Of a DNA stretch of 64,000 nucleotides, positions 43,580-51,852 are shown in pieces (within the stretch, counting starts at the first letter, position 1; every line of letters begins with the position of its first letter). The stretch spans positions 682,001-746,000 of the forward strand of contig NZ_ATVD01000002.1 in assembly GCF_000420545.1 (NCBI RefSeq), written 5' to 3'. Made by a program: the position numbers and the translations under genes. Under the pieces are notes generated by a model. That model did no database searches and was not told the DNA's origin. It worked only from the letters and a program-made list of their open reading frames with translations. The DNA comes from Arenimonas oryziterrae DSM 21050 = YC6267. Its GTDB lineage: Bacteria; Pseudomonadota; Gammaproteobacteria; Xanthomonadales; Xanthomonadaceae.

Positions 43580-45184
43580 CTATCCTGAAGTAATTTGGGT
43601 GAGCTGCAACGGAGCGGATGGTTGAATCTCCTCCCACGCCCGCTCAAACATCGCCTGCCGATAGTGCATATCGCTATCCGCCTTGAAAAGCGCCGCCAAT
43701 CCAGCGGCGTCGGAGGCGTGCAGCGGATAGTGCGCGAGGGCGGCGTCCGGATCCAACGGCTGCCAGTTGAGCAAAAAGGGCAGCAAGCCTTGGCCCAGCA
43801 GGTCCACGATGGCGGTGGAGGCCGTACTCACCAGCCACCGCGACGATCTCGCCAGGTCGGCGAGCTGTTCTTCGCCATCAGTTTTACGGAAGCCGGCGGT
43901 AGCGGCGATTTCCGTCAGTTGCATGCGTTGGGCCTCAGACAGACTGGTGAAGGTCGGATGGGGTCGCCATAGCCGGGGCCCCTGCCCTGTCGACACGGCG
44001 ACGGCTTCGCCGGCCAGGCGAAGCGCGCATGCCTCATCCAGGATGCCTTCGGCGCAAGACCTCGGATTCATCGGATGCGCCAAATTGGTCAACAGCAGCA
44101 CGCCGGTGGGCGGCGAACGCAAGCCGGGTCTGGCGGCCACGTGCGCGCGGCATTGTCCGTATCCGCCTAGACGTTCATGCCTGCGCGCATCCCTTCCGCA
44201 ACGGAACACCGCGACCGTGGATCGACCGCAGAAATTGAGTCCCGAACTGATGCCGTGGACGACATGGACCGTTCGCACGCCTTGGCGTTGTTGTTCCATT
44301 TCCAATGCGGTCGTATCGGCAATGCCGGTATGACCGTAGCAGACAGTCCTAGCCTGAAAGCGTCCTGCCCGCCACCACGCCGCCGACGCCGCCCCCAGCA
44401 AAACGCGATACACGATGGCGACGAGTTCCCTCGCGGGGGGAAGATACTCCTGCTCCGACGCCAGTCTGAAGCCCTGCGCCAGCATCCGGATCGACTGCGG
44501 CATCGAAGCAAGCAATGCGAGCAGCGAGAACGGCCGCGCAAGCGGCGGCATGGCCACGCCCGCTTCTTTCTTCCAGGTTTCGCGAATGCGCGCAAGACTG
44601 GCTTGCGGCCGCCCCAAGACGAGAATTCCTGCCGGGGGACTGCCCTGCCGGAGCACCGAAAGCAGATGGCGGGTGCGATTGGAGGACTCGCCGTGCATGG
44701 CGAAGAGGACATCGGCTTGCGCCGGCAAGCGATCATTCCCAACCGAGGCACGCATCACCGAGAACAGCGCCAGAAGCCCCGCCACCAGACTCGCTAAGAG
44801 GAAGCGTGCGGCATCGAGGAACCTTCTTCCGGCCTGACCCCCGACGCGGCAGCCGCGGGCACGAAGCGCCAGCGCGACAGTACGCAGGGACACGTAGTTC
44901 GCAGGCATCGGCATTTCACAGACGTCGTCCGCGCTCTTGGCGCAGGCTTCCGCCAGGAGATCGGCGTAGCCGACGACGACTTCGCCGACGCCGATCGCGG
45001 CCTTGGGAAATTCAAGCTGCCAAAGCCCCGCCGCTATTCCCAGCCGCTGATAACTTTGCTCGATGATGCAGCGGCCACGCGAAATCGCCTCGTCCAGGCG
45101 CACGCCGTCTTCAGCCAGCGCAGGAGACCGGACAACGGACAGACACCACTCGTCACCCGTTCGAACGGCCTTGAGCGTCGTCAT
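43580..45184 (-). CDS. uncharacterised 534-residue protein, possible GT-B glycosyltransferase
   Basis: Not recognised as a named family. The product has an N-terminal region of about 120 residues, one hydrophobic segment (RFLLASLVAGLLALFSVM, about 135-152), then a Rossmann-like half with VHVVHGISSGLNF. The C-terminal half contains WRPHPTF and WLVSTASTAIVDLLGQGLLPF, resembling the RPHP...(T/S)STAI.DLL pattern in capsule and teichoic-acid-type transferases. This suggests a GT-B fold sugar or glycerol-phosphate transferase acting in the cluster. ATG 45184 overlaps the pyruvyltransferase stop by four bases. Transfer activity is an inference only. Confidence 0.55.
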   Translation of the reverse strand: MTTLKAVRTGDEWCLSVVRSPALAEDGVRLDEAISRGRCIIEQSYQRLGIAAGLWQLEFPKAAIGVGEVVVGYADLLAEACAKSADDVCEMPMPANYVSLRTVALALRARGCRVGGQAGRRFLDAARFLLASLVAGLLALFSVMRASVGNDRLPAQADVLFAMHGESSNRTRHLLSVLRQGSPPAGILVLGRPQASLARIRETWKKEAGVAMPPLARPFSLLALLASMPQSIRMLAQGFRLASEQEYLPPARELVAIVYRVLLGAASAAWWRAGRFQARTVCYGHTGIADTTALEMEQQRQGVRTVHVVHGISSGLNFCGRSTVAVFRCGRDARRHERLGGYGQCRAHVAARPGLRSPPTGVLLLTNLAHPMNPRSCAEGILDEACALRLAGEAVAVSTGQGPRLWRPHPTFTSLSEAQRMQLTEIAATAGFRKTDGEEQLADLARSSRWLVSTASTAIVDLLGQGLLPFLLNWQPLDPDAALAHYPLHASDAAGLAALFKADSDMHYRQAMFERAWEEIQPSAPLQLTQITSG

Positions 45185-46200
45185 TGAACGAGCTCCCGCA
45201 AGTCTCGGAAAAGACCCTCCGCCTTGCTCCTCGCTTCGGACAAGTAATTCTCGATGGCCGCTGTCTCGTTCTTTTCCCAGCCCCGTGACGCCGCCAAATC
45301 GATGTCGGCGGGCGCGAGACTTGTGTTCGCCCGCCATGCCGGCAGCTCGACATCTTCCACCAGCGCCGCGATCTTGGACGTGTTCGAGGCGACCGCAACG
45401 AAAGGTGTCCCTGCCGCGAGCGCCAAGGTGCAGGCGTGAAAGCGCCCCGAGACGAGCAGACGAGTCCGGGCGAGTTGGTCCAGGTAGTCCTCGGCAGACG
45501 CGACTGTCGCGTGCAGCTGCGCCAACCTCGCGGAGAGCAGACCGAAGGCGAAACCAGGCGACAACAGGTCTCTGGCAGCGAAGGCCTCCCGCAGAAAGCG
45601 CAGCCCAGCCCCCGGGCCGGGCTCGCGATACTGAATCGCCGACGCACGGGCGCCCATGCGACGCCGGAGACGATCCAAGGCCAATGCCGTCGTTCGTTCG
45701 ACGCTGTCGGTGACAGCAATGCCTTGCCGCGCGGCATCGCGATCGGGTGATGAGCCATACAGACTCAGATCCGGCACAACACGACAAGCGTGCCCCGCGG
45801 CGCCAATCTCCTTAGCACTGCGCGAATCCCTGACTGCAAGGAGATCGAAGTCAGGCAGCTGTGCGAGGAGTTCGGGGCCGTTGGCCTCCCACCCTGCGTT
45901 GATCAACGCCGAGGGCACTCCTCGTTGCCGAGCCCAGGCGCCGACCTCAAGAAGCATCTTCCCTGCCGGTCTATCGTGGTGCAGCGTGCCTTCTCCGTTG
46001 ACCAGCACCAGACGGGCGCGCTCGAAGGCCGCGATAAATCCGGGTTGCGACTTCCAGTCGCGGTGCGCCGGGGACGTCGCGATGACCTGGCCACCCATGG
46101 AGGCGACCAGTGCCTCGATCGCGGTCATGACTCGCGTGCATCCGTGATGACGGTCGACCCGCGTGTCGTTGACGACGACGACGGGAATCAAGCCCTGCAT
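45181..46200 (-). CDS. polysaccharide pyruvyl transferase family protein
   Basis: A 339-residue protein of the pyruvyltransferase (CsaB/EpsO/GumL-like) superfamily that attaches ketal pyruvate to sugars. Supporting segments: VLVNGEGTLHHD near the N-terminus, LLAVRDSRSAKEI, VVPDLSLYG, and the C-terminal GRFHACTLALAAGTPFVAVASNTSKI, the conserved GRFHA patch of the family. ATG 46200 is chosen because the alternative at 46266 would overlap the epimerase gene. The donor would be phosphoenolpyruvate. Pyruvate would add negative charge to the polymer. Confidence 0.82.
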   Translation of the reverse strand: MQGLIPVVVVNDTRVDRHHGCTRVMTAIEALVASMGGQVIATSPAHRDWKSQPGFIAAFERARLVLVNGEGTLHHDRPAGKMLLEVGAWARQRGVPSALINAGWEANGPELLAQLPDFDLLAVRDSRSAKEIGAAGHACRVVPDLSLYGSSPDRDAARQGIAVTDSVERTTALALDRLRRRMGARASAIQYREPGPGAGLRFLREAFAARDLLSPGFAFGLLSARLAQLHATVASAEDYLDQLARTRLLVSGRFHACTLALAAGTPFVAVASNTSKIAALVEDVELPAWRANTSLAPADIDLAASRGWEKNETAAIENYLSEARSKAEGLFRDLRELVQ

Positions 46201-46234
46201 TCGTCGCCCGGACACAATGCGGCAGCCGATGATT

Positions 46235-47242
46235 TCATTGGCGGTAGTAGCTGCGGTACCAATCAACGAACGCCGCCACCCCCTCCTCCACCGACACCTC
46301 CGGCCGATACCCCGTCGCCGAGATCAGGTCCGACACGTCGGCTTCGGTATCGGGCACGTCGCCGGCCTGCAGAGGCAGCATCTGCATCTTGGCCTCGCGG
46401 CCGAGGCTGCGTTCGAGCACCTGGATGTAGGTCAGCAATTCCACCGGCTGTTCGTTGCCGATGTTGTACAGGCGGTACGGCGCACTGCTGTTGGCGGGAT
46501 CGGGCGCGTCGCCGCGCCATTGCGGATTTGCGGCCGGCACCTGGTCGAGCGTGCGGATCACGCCTTCGACGATGTCGTCGATGTAGGTGAAGCTGCGCTT
46601 GTGCTTGCCGTGGTTGAACACCCGGATCGGTTCGCCGGCGAGGATCGCCTTGGTGAACAGGAACAGGGCCATGTCCGGCCGGCCCCAGGGACCGTACACG
46701 GTGAAGAAGCGCAGTCCGGTGCAAGGCAGGCCGTAGAGATGCGCATAGCTGTGCGCCATCATCTCGTTGGCTTTCTTGGTCGCCGCGTATAGCGTCAGCG
46801 GGTGCTCGGTGCTCTGGTGCTCGGAGAACGGCATGTGCGTATTGGCGCCGTACACCGAGCTGGTCGATGCGAACACCAGATGCTCCACACCATGATGGCG
46901 ACAGCCCTCGATTACATGCAGAAAGCCGGTGACGTTGCTGCTGACGTAGACGTGCGGATTCTCCGCCGCGTAACGCACGCCCGCCTGCGCCGCCAGATGG
47001 ATCACGCGCTGCGGCTTGTGCGTGGCGAAGGTCGCCTCGACCGCGGCGCGATCGGCCAGATCGGCCTGGACATGCGTGTAGTTCGGATGATCGGAGAACC
47101 GCGCCAGGCGCGCTTGCTTGAGGCCGACGTCGTAGTAGTCGCTGAGGTTGTCGAAACCGATCACCTCGTCGCCGCGCTCAAGCAGCCTGATCGCGACGTG
47201 GGAACCGATAAACCCGGCGCTGCCGGTGACCAACACTTTCAT
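46235..47242 (-). CDS. UDP-glucuronate 4-epimerase-like protein
   Basis: A short-chain NAD-dependent sugar epimerase of 335 residues resembling LpsL/CapI/WbnF. It has [16 protein letters not shown] (NAD loop), [16 protein letters not shown] and the active-site YAATKK, and the [15 protein letters not shown] and [19 protein letters not shown] segments typical of UDP-GlcA 4-epimerases. It would supply UDP-GalA. The adjacent dehydrogenase is of the UDP-HexNAc type, so an N-acetylated uronic acid substrate is also possible. Confidence 0.85.
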   Translation of the reverse strand: MKVLVTGSAGFIGSHVAIRLLERGDEVIGFDNLSDYYDVGLKQARLARFSDHPNYTHVQADLADRAAVEATFATHKPQRVIHLAAQAGVRYAAENPHVYVSSNVTGFLHVIEGCRHHGVEHLVFASTSSVYGANTHMPFSEHQSTEHPLTLYAATKKANEMMAHSYAHLYGLPCTGLRFFTVYGPWGRPDMALFLFTKAILAGEPIRVFNHGKHKRSFTYIDDIVEGVIRTLDQVPAANPQWRGDAPDPANSSAPYRLYNIGNEQPVELLTYIQVLERSLGREAKMQMLPLQAGDVPDTEADVSDLISATGYRPEVSVEEGVAAFVDWYRSYYRQ

Positions 47243-47258
47243 TGTTTCTTTCCCTGGT

Positions 47259-48536
47259 TCAAAGACGGCCGTCCACGGCCGTGCGCGGCAGCACGCTCTT
47301 CACGTCGTACAGCACCGACGAGGGCTTGCCGAAGGCACGAATGCCTTCCGCTCCCAGCGCGGCGAACTGGCGGTGACCGACCGCGAGAATGATCGCATCG
47401 TAGACCCCGGCCTGCGGCGCGGCGATCGGCGTGAGGCCGTATTCATGGCCAGCTTCGGCCGCATCGATCCACGGGTCGTGGACATCGACCTGCGCGCTGT
47501 AATCGCGCAACTCCGCGATGATGTCGATGACGCGGGTATTGCGCAGATCCGGGCAGTTTTCCTTGAAGGCCAGGCCCAGCACCAGCACGCGCGCGCCGAC
47601 CGGATTGATGCCCTTGCGTGCCATCAGACGGATCGTCTGCGTGGCGACATGCGCGCCCATGCCGTCGTTGATGCGACGGCCGGCGAGAATGACTTCAGGG
47701 TTGTAGCCGATCTCCTGCGCCTTGTGCGTCAGATAGTAGGGGTCGACGCTGATGCAATGACCGCCCACCAGACCGGGCCGGAACGGCAGGAAGTTCCACT
47801 TCGTGCCCGCCGCCTGCAGAACTTCCAGCGTGTCGATGCCCATGCGGTTGAAGATCAGCGCGAGTTCGTTGACCAGGGCGATGTTGAGATCGCGCTGCGT
47901 GTTCTCGATCACCTTCGCCGCTTCGGCGACCTTGATCGAGCTCGCCTGATGGGTGCCGGCCGCGATGACGCTGCGATACAGCGCATCGACGAAATCGGCG
48001 GCCTCGGGCGTGGATCCGGACGTGACCTTGAGGATCGTGGTGACACGATGCTGCTTGTCGCCGGGGTTGATGCGCTCGGGGCTGTAGCCGCAGAAAAAAT
48101 CCCGGTTGAACACCAGCCCGGACGCGCGCTCGAGGATCGGCACGCAGATTTCTTCCGTGCAGCCCGGGTAGACGGTCGATTCGTAGATGACCACGTCGCC
48201 GCGCTTGAGCACCTTGCCGATGTCGCCGCTCGCCTGGATCAGCGGCGAAAGGTCGGGGCGCTTGGCGGCATCGATCGGCGTGGGCACGGTCACGATGTAG
48301 ACATTGCACGCGGCGATCGCGTCGAGGTCGCCGGCATAGCTCAAGCGCGGCGCCGACTTGAGCTCGTCCGCATCGACTTCCATCGTGGCATCGCGGCCGT
48401 GCCGCAGCTCGGCGATGCGCGCGGGCCGGATGTCGTAGCCGACCGTGTCATAGCCCTTGCCGAACTCGACCGCCAGCGGAAGGCCGACATAGCCCAGTCC
48501 GATGATGGCGATCTTGCTGTCTTTCACTGCCTGCAT
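47259..48536 (-). CDS. tviB: UDP-N-acetylhexosamine 6-dehydrogenase, TviB/WbpO type
   Basis: Oxidises UDP-GlcNAc or UDP-GalNAc twice at C6 to the uronic acid using NAD+. The 425-residue product shows [20 protein letters not shown] (NAD loop), VPTPID, the [14 protein letters not shown] segment, [17 protein letters not shown], and the catalytic Cys in [18 protein letters not shown], all closely like TviB. ATG 48536 (MQAVKDSK) avoids an Arg-rich extension running from 48611. Its product probably feeds the amidotransferase in the same cluster. Confidence 0.9.
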   Translation of the reverse strand: MQAVKDSKIAIIGLGYVGLPLAVEFGKGYDTVGYDIRPARIAELRHGRDATMEVDADELKSAPRLSYAGDLDAIAACNVYIVTVPTPIDAAKRPDLSPLIQASGDIGKVLKRGDVVIYESTVYPGCTEEICVPILERASGLVFNRDFFCGYSPERINPGDKQHRVTTILKVTSGSTPEAADFVDALYRSVIAAGTHQASSIKVAEAAKVIENTQRDLNIALVNELALIFNRMGIDTLEVLQAAGTKWNFLPFRPGLVGGHCISVDPYYLTHKAQEIGYNPEVILAGRRINDGMGAHVATQTIRLMARKGINPVGARVLVLGLAFKENCPDLRNTRVIDIIAELRDYSAQVDVHDPWIDAAEAGHEYGLTPIAAPQAGVYDAIILAVGHRQFAALGAEGIRAFGKPSSVLYDVKSVLPRTAVDGRL

Positions 48537-48633
48537 CGCGCGTTCTCTTCCTGTGTCGCCGCGTCGCGAACGTTCTCTCGCTAGTTGAACCGACCGGCCC
48601 GTCGAAGGCAAGCTGCGCCGCCGCCGGAAACGG

Positions 48634-50001
48634 TCAAGCGGCGGTGGCGGGCACCGGCGCGACGCGGGTTTCCCGGGCCGATCCGGCCACGCGGACCACG
48701 ATCGCCAGCAGCAGCGCGAACACGACCTGATTGCTCGTCGTACGCAGCGGATAGTCGAGCGCCGAGTGCACCAGCACCAGCAGCAAGGCGATGGTGCACG
48801 CCCGCGCGGTCAGGCGACCCGGCCCGTCGTCCTGGCGCCAGACGGCGATTCCGAACCAGGCCACATAGGCAAGCATCAGTGCGATCGCCGCCAGACCCGG
48901 CCAGCCCGATTCGAGCCAAACCTCGAGATAGTCGTTGTGCGCATGCGCGACGATCAACGGATTCGGACGCGCGCGCGCTTCGTAAGGTTGGTAGATCTGC
49001 CGGAACGTGCCCGGCCCGGCGCCGAGCGCGCCCTGGTCCTGCGCGGCGGGCAAGGCCAGTTGATTCATCGTCCAGCGGCTGTCGGTAAGCGGATCGACGC
49101 TGAGCTTCTGCATGATCCCGAACAGCGCGAACTGCACCGTCAGCGCGATGCCGACCGTGGCGATGATCGCCAGCACGCGTTTGCTGCCACGGCGATGGCG
49201 CAGCGAAAAGATCAGCGGAATCGCCAGCAAGAGCGACAGCATGCCCAGCCCCAGCCCGGCGCGCGATCCGGTCAGCGCCACGCCCAGGATAAGCACGACC
49301 GCGAGCCCGATCAGGCCCACGATCACCAACGGATTGATGCGCTTACCCGCCGCGCGCTCGCCGGCATACCAGGCTGCCGCCGCGAGCACGAGCGGCAGCA
49401 CCATGCCCAGGAAACTGGCGAAATGGTTGCGATTGGCGAAAAAACCGACGGCGGACACGGTATTGGTCGGTCGATGCAGACGCAGTGCGCTGTCCGGCCC
49501 GTCGGCGAGCTGCGCAAATCCCAGAATGACGCCGATCAGGGCGAACGCGAACAGCAGCGCGAGCAATTGCTTCTGTCGGGCCAGCGACAGGCGCAACACG
49601 GACAGGTACAAGGCCGCTGCCGGCAGCAGCGACCATAGGGCGCGTTCGGCGGCATAAGCGATCAAGCCGACATGCGCGTCGGGTCTCACCTGCACGGACG
49701 CCAGTTCGCCGGCCAGCGGTGCACGTGCGCCCAGCGTCGACCAAAGACCACCCGGCATCGGCAGACAGGCGAGCAAGGGAATGAGCAGCACCAGCAGTGG
49801 CAGCCACGCGGTGCCAGCAGGCACGAGGCGTCGCGGATCGGGCCAGAGCAACATCGCCACGAGTAAGAGCGCGAGCACCTGCACCAGCGAATCGGCGAGC
49901 ACGCCACGCGTGCTGCCGCCCAGGACGATCGCCGCGCACAACAGCACCGCCGTCAGGACGAACTGCGCCGTGCCGGACTTTTCTTCGTTGCTGTGATCCA
50001 T
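48634..50001 (-). CDS. O-antigen ligase/polymerase family protein
   Basis: A Wzy_C/WaaL-type membrane protein of 455 residues with about 11 helices and a large periplasmic loop containing [20 protein letters not shown] and [18 protein letters not shown], the conserved HxH-type loop motif (H-N-D-Y-L) of this family. It would polymerise repeat units or transfer the glycan to its acceptor. ATG 50001 lies directly after an intrinsic terminator (50014-50041), so expression must depend on readthrough or an internal promoter. It is distinct from the EpsG-like gene. Confidence 0.85.
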   Translation of the reverse strand: MDHSNEEKSGTAQFVLTAVLLCAAIVLGGSTRGVLADSLVQVLALLLVAMLLWPDPRRLVPAGTAWLPLLVLLIPLLACLPMPGGLWSTLGARAPLAGELASVQVRPDAHVGLIAYAAERALWSLLPAAALYLSVLRLSLARQKQLLALLFAFALIGVILGFAQLADGPDSALRLHRPTNTVSAVGFFANRNHFASFLGMVLPLVLAAAAWYAGERAAGKRINPLVIVGLIGLAVVLILGVALTGSRAGLGLGMLSLLLAIPLIFSLRHRRGSKRVLAIIATVGIALTVQFALFGIMQKLSVDPLTDSRWTMNQLALPAAQDQGALGAGPGTFRQIYQPYEARARPNPLIVAHAHNDYLEVWLESGWPGLAAIALMLAYVAWFGIAVWRQDDGPGRLTARACTIALLLVLVHSALDYPLRTTSNQVVFALLLAIVVRVAGSARETRVAPVPATAA

Positions 50002-50013
50002 GTCGACCCCCGG

Positions 50014-50041
50014 AAAAAACGAGGGCCGCTCAGCGCGGCCC
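50014..50041 (-). terminator. intrinsic terminator within the polysaccharide cluster
   Basis: On the minus strand a seven-base-pair GC stem (GGGCCGC/GCGGCCC, 50023-50029 with 50035-50041, loop of five) is followed by TCG and a T6 tract (complement of 50014-50019). It lies 24 bases after the stop of the FecR-like gene, and the T tract ends 12 bases before the ATG of the ligase gene. No room is left for a promoter between the two, so readthrough is required or a promoter lies inside the FecR-like gene. Confidence 0.85.
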
Positions 50042-50065
50042 AGGTTGTTCGAATGCGAGTCGGGA

Positions 50066-50506
50066 TTACGGGCTCGTAAATTCGTCGTCGCCTTCATGGA
50101 TCGCCCAGGCGTCGATCGCGATGACCGGACCCACGACGATCCAGAAAGCCGTCCAATCGGTTTCGGGCGGATACGGCGTACCGACCGCGCCGGTATTGGT
50201 GGGCGCGATGCGTTGCGTCTGCGCGATGCCGCCGGCGCAGGTGGAGGTCGACGGCAGGGTCACCATCGTCTCGGCGCTGATCGACAGGGGGCAACCGTCG
50301 TTGTAGGTCACGATCGCGGAACTCTTGTCGGCCACCATGATGCGGTCGCCCGGCGACAGCGGCTGACCGGCCGAGAGCGGCAAGAACTTGTCGCCCTGGT
50401 TGACCATGACCGAGCCGTTGACGGAAGAAGCCGTAGCCACCGTTTCGGCTGCAGCCGTGCCCGCCATGAGCGAGGCAAGGATGAGTGCGACAAAACGACG
50501 ATTCAT
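50066..50506 (-). CDS. exported FecR-like domain protein with C-terminal helix
   Basis: A 146-residue protein with a signal peptide (MNRRFVALILASLMAGTAAA), then a FecR-like beta domain (SSVNGSVMVNQGDKFLPLSAGQPLSPGDRIMV, with VTYNDGCPL and a Cys in STCAGG) and a C-terminal hydrophobic helix (WTAFWIVVGPVIAIDAWAI). AAGGAG lies eight bases upstream of ATG 50506. It sits between the TPR and ligase genes, and an intrinsic terminator follows. The FecR fold suggests a periplasmic binding or signalling role; no sigma factor gene is adjacent. Confidence 0.65.
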   Translation of the reverse strand: MNRRFVALILASLMAGTAAAETVATASSVNGSVMVNQGDKFLPLSAGQPLSPGDRIMVADKSSAIVTYNDGCPLSISAETMVTLPSTSTCAGGIAQTQRIAPTNTGAVGTPYPPETDWTAFWIVVGPVIAIDAWAIHEGDDEFTSP

Positions 50507-50548
50507 GGAAGGCTCCTTGTTTCCATACAAGACAGTCACGCGGTTGGC

Positions 50549-50578
50549 AGCATACGGCGGCCAGAGGGGGATTTGCAA
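50549..50578 (-). promoter_or_regulatory. candidate promoter of the FecR-like gene
   Basis: On the minus strand TTGCAA (complement of 50573-50578, four matches to the -35) is followed after 18 bases by TATGCT (complement of 50549-50554, four matches). The predicted leader is about 36 bases. The element lies in the 110-base gap after the TPR gene, and could allow the FecR-like gene to be transcribed apart from the upstream export genes. Confidence 0.35.
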
Positions 50579-50616
50579 GCGGAACAAGGACTTGGATTAA
50601 CAATGTTACGACGGCG

Positions 50617-51849
50617 TCAATGTTCCCTCACGACCCGGAGGTCGTCGAACCAGACCCGTCCGCCGATGCGCTGCTCCGCCGGGATGCGCGCGGGCAACTT
50701 CAGCTGCAGCCACTGCCCGCCGCAATGATCCCCAGGCACGGTGACCGGGACATCAAATTCGACCCAGCCTGAACTACCGTGAATCGGCTCGGTCGTGGCC
50801 AGGGGTGGCCCGCCCTCGCCGCAGCTCAGGACCCAGACCAGGCCGCGCTCCGTGCGCAGATCCTCGGGACGAACCCGGCCTTGCAACCGGTACTTGCCCG
50901 GAGCCAGGTTCAGCAACTGCCGCAGGTGCTTGAACAGCACCCGGCGACCTTCGAAGCTCACGCGCAAGGCATAGCCATCGGCCGCGACGTCCGGGTGCAG
51001 GCGCTCGATGACGGCTCCGGATACCTCGCCCATGCGCCAATCGAAGCCCATGCCGGTCGGCTCGGTCTCGAAATCGCCGTTGAAGACATTGCTCAGGCGC
51101 TGTTGCTGCGCCGGAGCGAGCTGGCTCACCCAGGTCAGATAGGCCTCGCCCCAGCGCTGATCCTTGACCAGGCGGTCCAGCCAGGCGGCCAGTTCCACCG
51201 GAGACAGGCCGGGCGGCGACTGCCGCAGCCGGGTCATCAGCGGCGCGATCGCCCCGCTGTCCGGCGCGAGCTTGACCAGGCCGGCAATGAACTTCTCGCG
51301 CCAGGGCGGCGCTTTCCCGAGCAGATCGGCCAGGGCCGGCTGCGCGGCGGGCTGGGCCGCCAGCACGGCCAGCAGCGGGAACTCGCTCGCGGCGAGCTGC
51401 GGCTGAATCTGCAAGCGGGTATCGATGTGCTGCAGGGCTTGCGGCAACTGCCCGGTTTGCAGGTAGTGGCGGGCTAGCCAGGCGTGGCTGGGCAGATCGC
51501 GCGGCGAGCGTTGCACGGCCAGTTCGAACAGGCGGACGGCCTCGGCGCGCTTGCCCTCCGCCTCGGCCAGACGACCGAGCACGCGATAGCCACGACCTTC
51601 CAGCGGATTGGCGCGCAAGGCGCGACGGGCGAGCTCGGCGGCCTGCGCCGGCGACTGGCCGGTGCCGACCAGACGTTCGGCTTCGCCGATGAGCGCTTCG
51701 GGCTGATCGTCGCGCCAGGCCAGCGCGCGACCGGGCTGCGTACGTGCGAAATGATCGGCGAAGCCCTGGCCGATGACGCGCCAGGCAATGAAAACGAGCA
51801 ACAACACAGAGACAGCGAGCAGGAAGCGGCGACGCAGATCCAGACTCAT
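50617..51849 (-). CDS. TPR protein with C-terminal jelly-roll-like domain
   Basis: A 410-residue, probably periplasmic protein anchored by an N-terminal helix (RFLLAVSVLLLVFIAWRVIG). Residues 45-150 hold tetratricopeptide-like helix pairs (ARRALRANPLEGRGYRVLGRLAEAEGKRAEAVRLFELAV), and the region to about 250 is helical. The last 150 residues are beta-rich (FNGDFETEP, GYALRVSFEG, YRLQGRVRPEDL, WLQLKLPA, VWFDDLRVV), resembling carbohydrate-binding jelly rolls. A role scaffolding secretion or polymerisation, as for TPR proteins of alginate or Pel systems, is inferred. The J-domain gene follows directly upstream. Confidence 0.65.
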   Translation of the reverse strand: MSLDLRRRFLLAVSVLLLVFIAWRVIGQGFADHFARTQPGRALAWRDDQPEALIGEAERLVGTGQSPAQAAELARRALRANPLEGRGYRVLGRLAEAEGKRAEAVRLFELAVQRSPRDLPSHAWLARHYLQTGQLPQALQHIDTRLQIQPQLAASEFPLLAVLAAQPAAQPALADLLGKAPPWREKFIAGLVKLAPDSGAIAPLMTRLRQSPPGLSPVELAAWLDRLVKDQRWGEAYLTWVSQLAPAQQQRLSNVFNGDFETEPTGMGFDWRMGEVSGAVIERLHPDVAADGYALRVSFEGRRVLFKHLRQLLNLAPGKYRLQGRVRPEDLRTERGLVWVLSCGEGGPPLATTEPIHGSSGWVEFDVPVTVPGDHCGGQWLQLKLPARIPAEQRIGGRVWFDDLRVVREH

Positions 51850-51852
51850 GCC

